Below, one piece after another: positions 1 to 8,876 of a stretch of DNA of 46,012 nt (position 1 is the stretch's first letter; every line of letters starts with the position of its first letter). The position numbers and the translations under genes were made by a program. The notes under the pieces are model-generated. The model worked only from the letters and a program-made list of their open reading frames with translations. It did no database searches and had not been told where the DNA came from. The DNA comes from Armatimonadota bacterium (GTDB lineage: Bacteria > Armatimonadota > Fimbriimonadia > Fimbriimonadales > Fimbriimonadaceae), in contig JAEVZK010000041.1 in assembly GCA_023392285.1 (NCBI GenBank), forward strand, positions 1-46,012, written 5' to 3'.

Positions 1-2
1 GA

Positions 3-50
3 ACTGATCTTGAATGCAACGTGGATGCGGGATTCATCCGTTCATACTAG
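3..50 (+). CDS. Possible C-terminal tail of an upstream gene (cut by window edge)
   Basis: One frame is open from the left edge and ends at a TAG stop (48-50) directly in front of the ABC transporter gene. The 15 codons read TDLECNVDAGFIRSY. A stop abutting the next start would fit the tight packing of this region, but 15 codons are too few to identify a protein, and another frame is also open here. Weak. Confidence 0.2.
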   Translation, partial: TDLECNVDAGFIRSY

Positions 51-56
51 TTGCGC

Positions 57-806
57 ATGGTTCGGACGAACAAATTAAGAAAGGTTTTCATCGAAGCGAA
101 GACCAAAGCTCAAGTGGTCGCGGTGGATGAGGTCAGTTTCGAGGCTCATCCGGGACAAATTTTTGGACTCCTCGGGGTTAACGGAGCCGGAAAGACCACC
201 GTGCTGCGGATCTTGTCCACGGTTCTCAATCCAACCAGCGGCACCGCCGAGGTAGCGGGCTTCGATGTCGTGAAGGACCCGGCTCAGGTGCGGAGAAGCA
301 TCGGGTTTATGTCAACCTCAACAGCCTTGTACGGCCGCTTAACGGCTGGCGAGATGATTAACTATTTCGGTCAGCTCTATGGACTATCTCCGACCGAGTT
401 GAAGCGGCGGTCTGACTACGTCGTTGAGAAGCTTCAAATTTCAGAGTTCTACGACCGTCTTTGCGACAAATTGTCGACGGGCCAAAAGCAGCGAGTTTCC
501 ATCGCGCGCACGATCCTGCACGATCCCCCTGTTCTCTTCTTCGACGAGCCTACCGCCGGCCTTGATGTGGTTTCGAGCCAGACGGTCATGGAATTCATCG
601 AGGAGGCTAGAACCAATGGCAAGACGGTGATTTTCAGCACCCACATCATGAGTGAAGTGGATCGGCTTTGCGATCAGATCGCGGTGATCCACAACGGAAC
701 GATTCGCGCCGAAGGAACCGTGGCCAGCCTAAAAGCACAAGCTGAAGAGGAGAACCTGGAGCGGGTGTTTCTCAAGTTGGTCGGTGAGCTGAGAGGTGCG
801 GCATGA
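57..806 (+). CDS. ABC transporter ATP-binding protein (NatA/CcmA-like)
   Basis: This is the nucleotide-binding subunit of an ABC-2 type exporter, acting at the cytoplasmic face of the inner membrane. Visible motifs in order are Walker A (GVNGAGKTT, about residue 40), the signature (STGQKQR), Walker B with the D-loop (FFDEPTAGLD) and the H-loop histidine (FSTHIMSE). The length of about 250 aa is normal. An in-frame TTG at 51 is an alternative start; I prefer the ATG at 57, although neither has a clear Shine-Dalgarno sequence. The stop overlaps the permease start by 4 bases (ATGA), so the two subunits are co-translated. By family the partner substrate could be Na+, a drug or a lipid; the sequence does not decide it. 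Confidence 0.93.
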   Translation: MVRTNKLRKVFIEAKTKAQVVAVDEVSFEAHPGQIFGLLGVNGAGKTTVLRILSTVLNPTSGTAEVAGFDVVKDPAQVRRSIGFMSTSTALYGRLTAGEMINYFGQLYGLSPTELKRRSDYVVEKLQISEFYDRLCDKLSTGQKQRVSIARTILHDPPVLFFDEPTAGLDVVSSQTVMEFIEEARTNGKTVIFSTHIMSEVDRLCDQIAVIHNGTIRAEGTVASLKAQAEEENLERVFLKLVGELRGAA

Positions 807-1984
807 ACGCAACCTTCATCGTTTGGCGCAAAGAGCTTCGAGAAATGCTGCGGGACAAGCGTGTTCGCAACAGCACCATCGTGATGCCCATGCTGCTGGT
901 ATTAGGGATGCTGGCTCTGTTCGGATCGCTTGCCGGCTTGGGCGATAAGTCCAACCAGAAAGTGCATGTGGTCGGTGCCGACTCGGAAATTGCAAATTAT
1001 TTGCGAGCTCAGAAATTTCAAGTCATTCCCGTAAAGTCCTTGGACGAGGGCGAGAAGTTGGTGCGAGAAGGCAAAGCCCGTCTGCTGCTCAACTTGACGC
1101 CAGATGCCGACTCTGCTTTTGAGAGTGGCACCCCGAAGAAGATCGATGCCTACGTCGACCCACAGCAAACAACCGGGCAAATAGCATTTGGAATCACCGA
1201 GGCCGCCCTGGCTGAACACAATGCGAAATTCGCGTCGAAGGTGCTCCAATCCAAAGGCATCGATCCCGTCTCTCTTGCGCCGATTTCTCTCGACAAGCAC
1301 GAGATTGCGGTCGGCAAATCCAATTCAAGCGATCTTCTGATCAGCTTCTTGCCTTATTTCATCGTGATCTGGGCATTTTACGGCGGCTTTGGCTCCGCCG
1401 CTGATCTGGTCGCCGGCGAGAAGGAGAAGATGACCCTTGAGACTCTGCTCATCACTCCGGTGGGTCGCAGCCAAATCGCCTTCGGGAAATTTCTGTCTCT
1501 CGCGACCATCTGTTTTTTAAGCAGCTTCTCGGCTCTGCTTGGATTTATCATCGCGGGAGTTTCAGGGTCCAACCTCTTTGCGGGATTATTTCCGCATGGA
1601 CTCGGATTTGGAGCAGTTCAACTTCTTACGATCCTAGTCGTTCTCCTTCCGACGGTGGCCTTTTTCGCAAGCATGCTCATCGCGGTGAGCGCGTTCGCTA
1701 AAAATCCACGCGAAGCGCAGAGTTATCTCGCCCTGATCAGTTTTGTGGTCATCATGCCCGCCGTTTTCGGTCAGATCATTGGCTTTACCGACATGGCATC
1801 GAGTCTCTGGGTGCGATTCGTTCCGGTGCTGAATACTTCCCTTGCGGTGCGCGAATCGCTTCAGGGAAAGACAAACATCGAGGGGATTATCATCACCGTG
1901 CTAATGGGAGCGCTCTTGGCCTTTCTAGGCATTCGCATCGCCGTATCGCTTTTCAAGCGTGAAGCGGTTTTGACTCGAATTTAA
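803..1984 (+). CDS. ABC-2 type transporter permease (NatB-like)
   Basis: Membrane subunit of the exporter whose ATPase precedes it. The 393 aa protein has one N-terminal membrane helix (about residues 25-45), a large extracytoplasmic domain (about 50-170) and a cluster of about five helices from about 180 to the end. This is the NatB/ABC-2 layout. The cytoplasmic coupling segment with VAGEKEKMTLETLL lies after the second helix and is typical of this family, in which AGEKErgTLE-like motifs are common. The gene is coupled to the ATPase by an ATGA overlap. Its TAA stop overlaps the stop of the convergent fliD by 4 bases, leaving no room for a terminator. Substrate is unknown. Confidence 0.92.
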   Translation: MNATFIVWRKELREMLRDKRVRNSTIVMPMLLVLGMLALFGSLAGLGDKSNQKVHVVGADSEIANYLRAQKFQVIPVKSLDEGEKLVREGKARLLLNLTPDADSAFESGTPKKIDAYVDPQQTTGQIAFGITEAALAEHNAKFASKVLQSKGIDPVSLAPISLDKHEIAVGKSNSSDLLISFLPYFIVIWAFYGGFGSAADLVAGEKEKMTLETLLITPVGRSQIAFGKFLSLATICFLSSFSALLGFIIAGVSGSNLFAGLFPHGLGFGAVQLLTILVVLLPTVAFFASMLIAVSAFAKNPREAQSYLALISFVVIMPAVFGQIIGFTDMASSLWVRFVPVLNTSLAVRESLQGKTNIEGIIITVLMGALLAFLGIRIAVSLFKREAVLTRI

Positions 1985-4248
1985 TTGTTGCCTAGCTGTG
2001 CGAGCTGAGACGATTGAGAATGTAATTTCGAAATCGTCTGCTCCATAGCGGCAAACTTCGCAGTAAGCTCAGCCTGCTTTTCCGCGAGCCGCGTTTGCAG
2101 TTTTGTAATCTGATCAGAAATGTCGGTGTATTGGTCGCTCATCGACTTGTCTTTTGCGGTGAGCAGTCCATTCACAGGATCGGTGAACTGCGCCATTAAC
2201 TGATTGACCATCGCTGCCATGCCTTTGCCAATGGTCACGGTGCCCACCTTGCCGAGAGCGTTGCCCGTGTATTGGATCTGCAGTCCATCTGTTTTCGGAT
2301 TCGAGCTGTTGCCCGTCAGCATTCCGTTTGGCGCTCCAGTTGCTGGCTCACCATTGATCGTGCCCTGAATATCCTGCCCGTCCACTTTCGTTCCGTCGGA
2401 GGCGTCGCCGATTCCAGAATTGTCGCCATCGACTCCGGTTTGATCGCTGGTCACGGTGAAGCTGCTCATCGAGCCCGTTTTCTTGCTCGTCAAGACTAAC
2501 TTGCCGTCTCCAGATATCGAAGCAGTAAGATTGTCGGCAAATCGAGAATCATTGTTGATCTGATCCACGATGTCTGATTGGGACGAACCTGCTGGAATCG
2601 TTAAGATCACGGGTTGGTTGCTGAACAGAGATCCGTTGAACGTGAGGTTCTCATTGTTGGCAGTAGGTGCGGTCTGCGCTTTACCCGCAGTGAAGGAAGC
2701 GCTCGAAGGCAACGCTGTGATGTTGATATCATAGGTGCCGCTCGCGCTGTTGGTTCCGGCAAAGATAAAGCTGACGTTCGCTCCCGTGGTGGTACCCGTG
2801 GTCTGGAAGAGGCTGCCGAGATTGTCGCTCGAGTTGACGACAGCATTAGTCAGGATTGCGTCATCGACAGTGAGCTTGCCTTTGTCATCGACCCCAAATC
2901 CGATGGCGGCAAGATTTTTGTAAGCTCCCGTAGCTCCTGCGACGTTATTGAAAACAAGATTGGCGACTGAGCTTCCAACTTGCTGAGCAACTGGATCACC
3001 AAAGAGGGGACCTGACTCGAAGGTGTCTTTATCAAATTGGCTGTACGTGTTGATAAAGTCGATGGTTGAATTATAGGCGTCCGCAAATTCTTTGATTTTG
3101 GCCTTGATTCCATCCGTGTCTTTGCTCAAGCTAATCGTGGTGGAGGATGGACTGTTTGCATCTGCCTTGAGCAACGTAATCGTGGCTCCCGAGATCGCCG
3201 TGGAAACCGTATTCGTGCTGCTGGTGAGCGCCACTCCATCCAGACTGAATTCTGCATCTTGGGCTCGAGTAAGTTCGGTCACCGGCGCCTGCTGCATATA
3301 ACCCAGAGTCGTAAGAATTCCACTCGGATCGTTGAACGTGTCCCCGCCCTGCTGGCTCACGATATCCAACTTGTAAGTGGTGTTGCCCTTCGAGTCGGTA
3401 ACTGTTCGAACACTTGCGGTGGCACTGCCTTGAGCGGCGGCCGTAATCTTGCCCGCCAAGGAGGACAGAGTGTCGGTAGAAAAGTCGATATCCACCGTCT
3501 TTCCATCGATGTCAAAGCTGGTCGTGGTGATTCCGGAATTCGGTGAAAGCTCGTTTAGAGTCGCAGTCTTACTCGAAAATCCCAAGCTGGTGATGCCGTT
3601 CGTTATGGCCTCACGCGGAGCCAAGGCACCCGAAACGACTCCGAGATCTCCTAACACGGTGCCAGATAGATCTCCCAGTTGAATACTGTTTTTCAGGCCC
3701 TGGTTGTTAGAGGCAATCGTCAGATAATTCCTCCCAGCGCCTCCGTCGATGATACTGGCGGTCACGCCGGCACCCGCTGTATTGATCTTCTGAGCGATTT
3801 TGGTGAGGTTATCGCTCGTCTCGATCCGCACGACCTTTCCGTTCACAACAAAGCTGCCGCTCTTGTTTAGAGCTGTGCTCGAATCCGCTTGTGCGGTCGA
3901 GCTGACCTTCTGTGCCTGCGCCAGCTTGCTTACCAGCAGATTGTAAATGCCGGTTGGAGCGCCGCTCGTGGTGGTGATGGTGGCGACGTCCTCGTTAAGA
4001 GACGCACCCTTCACCGGATTGAAGGTCATCGGATTTGTCAGTCCGGACGCGATTGAGTTTAGCCCTTGAAGCTGCGAGCGAAATTGAGTGTATACGGCCT
4101 GCTGGCCCTGGACCTGAGTGGCCTGCGTTTTAAGACGGTTGATTGGAATCTGTTCGAGCTGGATGAGCCGACTGATAATGCTGTCGGTATCGATCCCGCT
4201 GCTGAGACCTCCGAAGGTGATTCCCGAAACGCTGCCATTTATGCCCAT
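1981..4248 (-). CDS. fliD: Flagellar hook-associated protein 2 (filament cap)
   Basis: FliD forms the cap at the tip of the flagellar filament and promotes flagellin folding. The N-terminus (GITFGGLSSGIDTDSIISRL) is the classical FliD_N motif of a secreted flagellar axial protein. The C-terminus carries the FliD_C segment followed by a helical coiled-coil (ITKLQTRLAEKQAELTAKF and onward), which pairs with the N-terminus. An internal IN-type motif (QGTINGEPATG) is also present. At 755 aa it is long compared with about 470 aa in enterobacteria, because the surface-exposed middle is large and Ser/Thr/Gly-rich. It lies 12 bases downstream of the HDOD gene, in one transcription unit. No other flagellar structural gene is in the window. 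Confidence 0.93.
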   Translation of the reverse strand: MGINGSVSGITFGGLSSGIDTDSIISRLIQLEQIPINRLKTQATQVQGQQAVYTQFRSQLQGLNSIASGLTNPMTFNPVKGASLNEDVATITTTSGAPTGIYNLLVSKLAQAQKVSSTAQADSSTALNKSGSFVVNGKVVRIETSDNLTKIAQKINTAGAGVTASIIDGGAGRNYLTIASNNQGLKNSIQLGDLSGTVLGDLGVVSGALAPREAITNGITSLGFSSKTATLNELSPNSGITTTSFDIDGKTVDIDFSTDTLSSLAGKITAAAQGSATASVRTVTDSKGNTTYKLDIVSQQGGDTFNDPSGILTTLGYMQQAPVTELTRAQDAEFSLDGVALTSSTNTVSTAISGATITLLKADANSPSSTTISLSKDTDGIKAKIKEFADAYNSTIDFINTYSQFDKDTFESGPLFGDPVAQQVGSSVANLVFNNVAGATGAYKNLAAIGFGVDDKGKLTVDDAILTNAVVNSSDNLGSLFQTTGTTTGANVSFIFAGTNSASGTYDINITALPSSASFTAGKAQTAPTANNENLTFNGSLFSNQPVILTIPAGSSQSDIVDQINNDSRFADNLTASISGDGKLVLTSKKTGSMSSFTVTSDQTGVDGDNSGIGDASDGTKVDGQDIQGTINGEPATGAPNGMLTGNSSNPKTDGLQIQYTGNALGKVGTVTIGKGMAAMVNQLMAQFTDPVNGLLTAKDKSMSDQYTDISDQITKLQTRLAEKQAELTAKFAAMEQTISKLHSQSSQLAQLGNN

Positions 4249-4260
4249 GATCGAACCAAT

Positions 4261-5142
4261 TTATGCTGCCGAGGCGAGCACACCAAACAAAGATTTGGCC
4301 TCTTCTATCTTCTTATCGGTTGCTGCCTTCAATTCATTTAGCTGCTCTTCGTCGAATTGCATCCAATCCGCCACTCGTTCGGCCAAAGGAGGCTTCGGCA
4401 GGCGTCCCTCTGGGTCGTACAGGTCCCGCGTGAGGTGATCGGAGACGTGGACGGCGTAAACGGTAGGATCGCGTTCCTCGTCAAAGGGACCTTCGTGATC
4501 GTTTATCAAGGTCACGAGAGTGTTGGGAAGATTCCACCGCGCCGCCATCGTCGCCCCGATCTCGCTGTGAGTCAGGCCCAGGAGTCTTTGTTCGGCTTCG
4601 ACGGTGGGAATTTGCTTCTCCTCCGCGTACCGTACGACTTGGTCGTAGGTTTGTGCAAACATGCTGTAAAGGAAGAGGAGGCCGATATCATGAAGGAGGC
4701 CGCCGAGGAACAGTCCCTCCGCATCGTTGATTCTCATGCGCTTCTCCTTCGCAATGATCTGCGTTGCGGCCGCAGCGCCGAAGGAATGTAGCCAGAACTG
4801 TTGGAATATCTCTTGCTGGCGTGGAGTCTTTGGTTTGATCGTGCTCATGGCGGAGACACTGAGCACCAGATTTCGGACCTGCAGCATCCCTAAGATCATC
4901 GTTGCTTGGCTCAAGCTGGTGACTTGGCCGCTCAGTCCGTAATAGGCTGAGTTCACAACCCGCAGCACCTTTGAGGCAAGCGCCTGATCGCTGCTCAAGA
5001 GTCTCTCAACGGATTGAGTCGAGCTGTTTGGATCGTTCGTCTCTTGAATAATTTTTGACACGACCCCGGGAAGGGCAGGCAGATCCCGCAACGATTTTTT
5101 AATACTGAGCTTTACAAATTTATTATCTAGGTTCAACGACAT
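4261..5142 (-). CDS. HDOD domain signalling protein
   Basis: HDOD proteins are catalytically uncertain relatives of HD phosphohydrolases, found in signalling and motility control. The domain covers most of the protein: an N-terminal segment SLRDLPALPGVVSKI, then RVVNSAYYGLSG, a retained LLHDIGLLF motif, HSEIGATMAARWNLP, and a final INDHEGP. The reading frame is open upstream to 5199. I set the start at the ATG at 5142 because it is preceded by a purine-rich GGGGGAAGAG Shine-Dalgarno, and the extra upstream residues look non-coding. The protein is about 293 aa. It heads the transcription unit with fliD, which suggests a role in flagellar or c-di-GMP-linked regulation; that role is an inference. 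Confidence 0.88.
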   Translation of the reverse strand: MSLNLDNKFVKLSIKKSLRDLPALPGVVSKIIQETNDPNSSTQSVERLLSSDQALASKVLRVVNSAYYGLSGQVTSLSQATMILGMLQVRNLVLSVSAMSTIKPKTPRQQEIFQQFWLHSFGAAAATQIIAKEKRMRINDAEGLFLGGLLHDIGLLFLYSMFAQTYDQVVRYAEEKQIPTVEAEQRLLGLTHSEIGATMAARWNLPNTLVTLINDHEGPFDEERDPTVYAVHVSDHLTRDLYDPEGRLPKPPLAERVADWMQFDEEQLNELKAATDKKIEEAKSLFGVLASAA

Positions 5143-5335
5143 CAATGCTCTTCCCCCAAACAGTTGAGGCGGAAAGCCCCACAAGTAAATACTTGGCAAA
5201 AATGTTGCGCATCTTCAGTGAGTCTTCGCAAGTTCTCGAATCGTCTGTATAGATCGCTGAACGCTGGGCGTAGAAGGTTTGAATATCTGGACGGCTATAC
5301 TAGTGGTTCGTCTTATTTGAGAGGCAACTTATCCA

Positions 5336-6313
5336 ATGAAATTGAAATTCCTTTTGGTGATGCTTATGGCCGTTGTGGCCGCCATCGCCTCAGCAGGGAC
5401 GCTGGTCGTCACGTCTCCTACGGACGGAGCATTTTTGGGAACGAGCAACACGCTGAGCTTTCAGGTCACTGGTGCTACAGTCGAGGTGACCATCGGGGTC
5501 GACATCGACTCTGGCCAAGGTGTCACCCATATCGAGCAGCGCTTTACGCCTGATAATGATGGAAAGATCAACAGCTCGATTCCGCTGAACTTCAGCGCCT
5601 CATCGCCTGAGGGCCCGTACACCATCACCGTCACTGCGACCGAGCCGGGTAACTCCTATAACACCGTCGTGCTCCATGTCACGGTAGACGTCACCAAGCC
5701 AAAATTTTACGATCTCAACCCAATCAACAATTCATACGTGAAGGGGCCGATCGTTCCGATCATTGTCAAGGTTGTCGATGCGAATTTCAAAGAGTATCGC
5801 GTGCAGATCAACAACCAAGACATCCCCGGCAATACGGGCACCACGCTCGATGGAAATAGTTCTTTCACCGTGAATTGGAACACCGCCGGAATTCTTACTG
5901 ACGGTACTCAAACGATCACGATCACGACTAAGGATCAGGCGAACAACGAGAACACCTCCACGCTTTCAGTCACCTTGGATCGAATCGCTCCGGTCACCAC
6001 GATCCAGTTCCCGCGATCGGACACTCCGGTGCGGCCTCGATCCGACGTCTCGGTTGTGATCGATGTCAGCGATTCATCGAGCAGTTCGGTCGACGTGACG
6101 GGAATCGATGTGGTGATTCGAGACATGAACGACAATTTCATGCTGAGGGTGCCCCGCTTGTCATTCGCGGCCCAAGGCTCGACTTCGGTGCGATGGACGG
6201 GCAGAATCTTGAAGACCGTCACTCTTCCGAAGAACTTTAAGGTCATCGCAACGACAACTGATCGGGCTGGGAATGTGGGTGTCCCGCAGACAACCATTGC
6301 CCACGTCGGCTAA
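5336..6313 (+). CDS. Exported protein with Ig-like domains
   Basis: A 325 aa protein with a clear Sec signal peptide (MKLKFLLVMLMAVVAAIASA), so it is exported to the periplasm or surface. The rest reads as about three consecutive bacterial Ig-like beta-sandwich domains (roughly residues 21-115, 116-216 and 217-325). Each has the alternating hydrophobic pattern, and domains end in TVDVTKP, TLDRIAP and a terminal TTDRAGNVG-type strand. No catalytic motif is seen. It is the first of three consecutive exported-protein genes on this strand. A TATACT -10-like element lies at 5296-5301, without a good -35. The specific role is unknown; binding or scaffold functions are typical of such domains. Confidence 0.8.
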   Translation: MKLKFLLVMLMAVVAAIASAGTLVVTSPTDGAFLGTSNTLSFQVTGATVEVTIGVDIDSGQGVTHIEQRFTPDNDGKINSSIPLNFSASSPEGPYTITVTATEPGNSYNTVVLHVTVDVTKPKFYDLNPINNSYVKGPIVPIIVKVVDANFKEYRVQINNQDIPGNTGTTLDGNSSFTVNWNTAGILTDGTQTITITTKDQANNENTSTLSVTLDRIAPVTTIQFPRSDTPVRPRSDVSVVIDVSDSSSSSVDVTGIDVVIRDMNDNFMLRVPRLSFAAQGSTSVRWTGRILKTVTLPKNFKVIATTTDRAGNVGVPQTTIAHVG

Positions 6314-6324
6314 CGTGTTATAGT
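6297..6324 (+). promoter_or_regulatory. Candidate sigma70-type promoter before the PorV-like gene
   Basis: TTGCCC (6297-6302) and TATAGT (6319-6324) are separated by 16 bases. This would start a transcript about 20 bases before the strong AGGAGG ribosome site (6344-6349) of the next gene. It overlaps the 3' end of the Ig-like gene, so the second and third genes may be transcribed both with it and separately. Sequence match only. Confidence 0.4.
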
Positions 6325-6352
6325 TTCTAGAAGTTATGGGGTTAGGAGGATA

Positions 6353-7471
6353 ATGAGCGCAAGGAAGCTTTCCTATGTTGTTTTGGGCGTGGCATCGATA
6401 GTCACGCCCGTTTTGGCACAAGTGCCGGATCTTATGAATTCGTTGGATGCCGGCGGGCGTGCGATGGGTATGGGCGGGTCTTTATATTCGTCCGGCTCGG
6501 ATACGCTGTCCTCCTATTACAATCCGGCTGGACTCGGCTACGTGCGAGAGACGACCGTTGGTGCGGTGTATCGCAATCTTCCGAAGTCGACTACGACCGC
6601 ATCCGGTCAGTTGAATGATCCGGTCTTATCCACGACAAGCCAGTCGGGCGGGCGAGAAATCACTCACTTCGGAGCCATTTTCCCCATGGCGGGGGGAGGC
6701 CTTGGACTCTCTTACACCGTGGGTGGATTCATCGACGATTTTCGTTCCGGAAACGTGAGCATCGGTGGCGATCCGGTGGACAATTACGCGGAGCGGATTC
6801 GACTGAAGCAGGACTTCTTTTCGCTCGCTTACGGCCACTCCTCCTCAGACGCTACGTTCAGTTATGGCTTCGGGTTGATGTACGCCCAGCAGAGCCTTCG
6901 CGATCAGCGAGCGGGTTCGGTGAACGGCGGATCGCTCGCTGCTGATGTGTCGGGGACGACCGGAGGACTCGGCGGCATCATCGGCGTTCAATTCAATCCA
7001 CGCGGAACGAATATGAGCTACGGACTCAGCTATCGATCCGAGATCAACTTGTCGAACAACGAAGGCACGAGCTTGCTCGCGGATAAAATTCCTGCTCGCT
7101 TGAAGGGCGGTTTGGCGATGCGCCAAGACGGGATTCGTGGTGGAAAGGACTTCGTCCTCTACGGCTTTGACGTCACCCATTTCTTCAAGGTCAACAACGG
7201 AAGCGACCTCTTCAACCGCAAGGATCAGACCACGTTTGGGCTGGGGGCAGAATATAACTACAGTTTGGGAACATCCCGGGTGCCGATCCGCCTCGGGTAT
7301 GAATTTATTCCCGCTGGCGGAATTGGATTCGGGGATCGAAACAATTTGACCTTCGGGATCGGCTACCGTCCGCAAGGCAACGATTTCACGCTCGATCTCA
7401 ATTTTGGAAAACCGCAACACGGAGGCTTCGACTTGGGGCTCAGCCTCACGTATAAGCTCGGAAGCAAATAA
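6353..7471 (+). CDS. Outer-membrane beta-barrel protein, PorV/PorQ-like (UPF0164/OMPP1 type)
   Basis: A 372 aa protein with a signal peptide ending near ...TPVLAQ. The mature N-terminus LDAGGRAMGMGGSLYSS followed by YYNPAGLGYV is the hallmark of the PorV/PorQ and FadL-like outer-membrane barrel families. Alternating amphipathic strands continue to the C-terminus, which ends in an aromatic-containing strand (LGLSLTYKLGSK). A strong AGGAGG ribosome site lies 4 bases before the ATG. The stop codon abuts the next gene's ATG (TAAATG), implying translational coupling with the pseudo-caspase gene. The substrate or partner is not evident. In Bacteroidota PorV is a secretion shuttle, and that role must not be assumed here. 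Confidence 0.82.
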   Translation: MSARKLSYVVLGVASIVTPVLAQVPDLMNSLDAGGRAMGMGGSLYSSGSDTLSSYYNPAGLGYVRETTVGAVYRNLPKSTTTASGQLNDPVLSTTSQSGGREITHFGAIFPMAGGGLGLSYTVGGFIDDFRSGNVSIGGDPVDNYAERIRLKQDFFSLAYGHSSSDATFSYGFGLMYAQQSLRDQRAGSVNGGSLAADVSGTTGGLGGIIGVQFNPRGTNMSYGLSYRSEINLSNNEGTSLLADKIPARLKGGLAMRQDGIRGGKDFVLYGFDVTHFFKVNNGSDLFNRKDQTTFGLGAEYNYSLGTSRVPIRLGYEFIPAGGIGFGDRNNLTFGIGYRPQGNDFTLDLNFGKPQHGGFDLGLSLTYKLGSK

Positions 7472-8821
7472 ATGAAGTTACAAAGGATTGTTCTCGTTTG
7501 CCTGCTCGCATTAACTGGAGCGCTTGCTGGCGCTCAGTCATGGCAAAGTTCCTACGAGGCCGGGCTCAAAGCGGCGCGAGCCGCGAATTGGGGAGAAGCC
7601 CGAGCTGATTTTCAGGAGGCTGCGGCATACCGAACAGAAGATGTTTCCGGTCCTACGACTTTGCCCGGTCCCGTCACCGACCAAGTTCGATGGCGCGGCG
7701 GAGCACCGTATTCACCGAATTTCCTCGCTGCCTACTGCGAGTACCGCCTGGCATTAGCTGCGGCGACTCCTGAGGAAGCAAATCCCCTGTTTGCAACCGC
7801 AGCCAGTGAATTCGAGGCTCTGCTCGCTAAAAATCAGGAGAGTCGAGAAGCCTACTTCTTCCTGAATCAGGTCTACACGCGTCAAGGCGACACTGCCAAG
7901 CGCATGGATCTTGAACAACGATATAAGAATGCTCGGCCTACCTTCCGGGTGGACACCGAAGTGGTTTCTCCTGAGGAACTGAGCATCATTTCGGGACCGT
8001 CGAAAGGCAGCTCAAAGGGTCCAGAAATCACCGTCATCAAAGCTGGCGACACCGGTAAGGTGCCCGGCAGCTCGGGCAGCATTCCAATCGAAGGCACGCC
8101 CGCTGTTGGCGCCGTCGCGCCGCTTCCAAACAAGTTCGCGCTTGTGATCGGAAACGGCTCGAGCCGCAACGACAACTTCTCCGTGCCCTTCGGTGCGGAC
8201 GATGCGCAGGCTCTGCGAGAGGCTCTGGTCACCCATGCCGGATACCCGGAAGCCAATGTGGATTTGGTCCTGAATGGCACTCGCGACCAGCTGATGTCCA
8301 GCGCGAAGGCGCTTGCGGACAGAATGCCGGAAGATGCAGTTCTGCTCATCTACTTTGCTGGCGAGGGTGTGAACATTAACGGCAAGGATTATCTCGCCGC
8401 TGTTGACAATTCTTCGCTCAGCGACACCTCGACCATGGTTTCCAAGGATGAGCTCTACCGCATGTTCATTCCAAAAGGAGCCAAAATCTTCGCGTTCTTT
8501 GAAGTGCCCCGGCCGATCACCAATGGCCGCTATTTCGGTCAAGAGATTCCGCTTGTGGGAACGATTGCCCAAACGCAGTCGACGATTCCCGGAGGTTCCC
8601 TCTATCCCACAGTCCGAAATGGAAAGACGATCGGACTCTTCGCCGATGCCATGACTACCGCCTTGCAGGATATTCGCACGAATCAAATCCCGATCGCGGA
8701 GTTCGGTTGGCAATTGTTCAACCGGATTAGGGGAGGCGGCCCCGGACGCAGCGGCTCAGGTGGAAACCAGATTCCTACCCTGCCCGTATTGACGCACCTC
8801 GCTCCAGACGAGAAGTTCTAA
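7472..8821 (+). CDS. Exported TPR plus caspase-fold protein with catalytic dyad lost (pseudo-caspase)
   Basis: A 449 aa protein with a signal peptide (cleavage near ...LAGAQS). Residues about 25-160 are helical and TPR-like (SSYEAGLKAARAANWGEA; REAYFFLNQVYTRQGD). Residues about 220-420 match a caspase p20-type fold: FALVIGN at about 222, then GADDAQALREALVTHAGYP, DAVLLIYFAGEG, a later strand AKIFAFFEVPRP, and a C-terminal segment. In active members the fourth strand reads YfsGHG and the fifth ends in DaC. Here the histidine position is Glu298 and the cysteine position is Pro346, so proteolysis by the usual mechanism is excluded. It is coupled to the PorV-like gene and followed by a strong terminator. 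Its role is unknown, possibly binding or scaffolding. Confidence 0.8.
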   Translation: MKLQRIVLVCLLALTGALAGAQSWQSSYEAGLKAARAANWGEARADFQEAAAYRTEDVSGPTTLPGPVTDQVRWRGGAPYSPNFLAAYCEYRLALAAATPEEANPLFATAASEFEALLAKNQESREAYFFLNQVYTRQGDTAKRMDLEQRYKNARPTFRVDTEVVSPEELSIISGPSKGSSKGPEITVIKAGDTGKVPGSSGSIPIEGTPAVGAVAPLPNKFALVIGNGSSRNDNFSVPFGADDAQALREALVTHAGYPEANVDLVLNGTRDQLMSSAKALADRMPEDAVLLIYFAGEGVNINGKDYLAAVDNSSLSDTSTMVSKDELYRMFIPKGAKIFAFFEVPRPITNGRYFGQEIPLVGTIAQTQSTIPGGSLYPTVRNGKTIGLFADAMTTALQDIRTNQIPIAEFGWQLFNRIRGGGPGRSGSGGNQIPTLPVLTHLAPDEKF

Positions 8822-8843
8822 TCTAAACGTTTAGAATGAGACA

Positions 8844-8876
8844 AGCCTCGGCTTTTTAGCCGAGGCTTTTTGTTTT
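8844..8876 (+). terminator. Rho-independent terminator of the exported-protein operon
   Basis: A perfect 10-bp stem (AGCCTCGGCT, 8844-8853; AGCCGAGGCT, 8858-8867) with a TTTT loop is followed by TTTTGTTTTT. It lies 22 bases after the pseudo-caspase stop. The T-run is on the plus strand, so it mainly ends the plus-strand operon. The proS stop codon begins at its end on the other strand. Confidence 0.93.
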
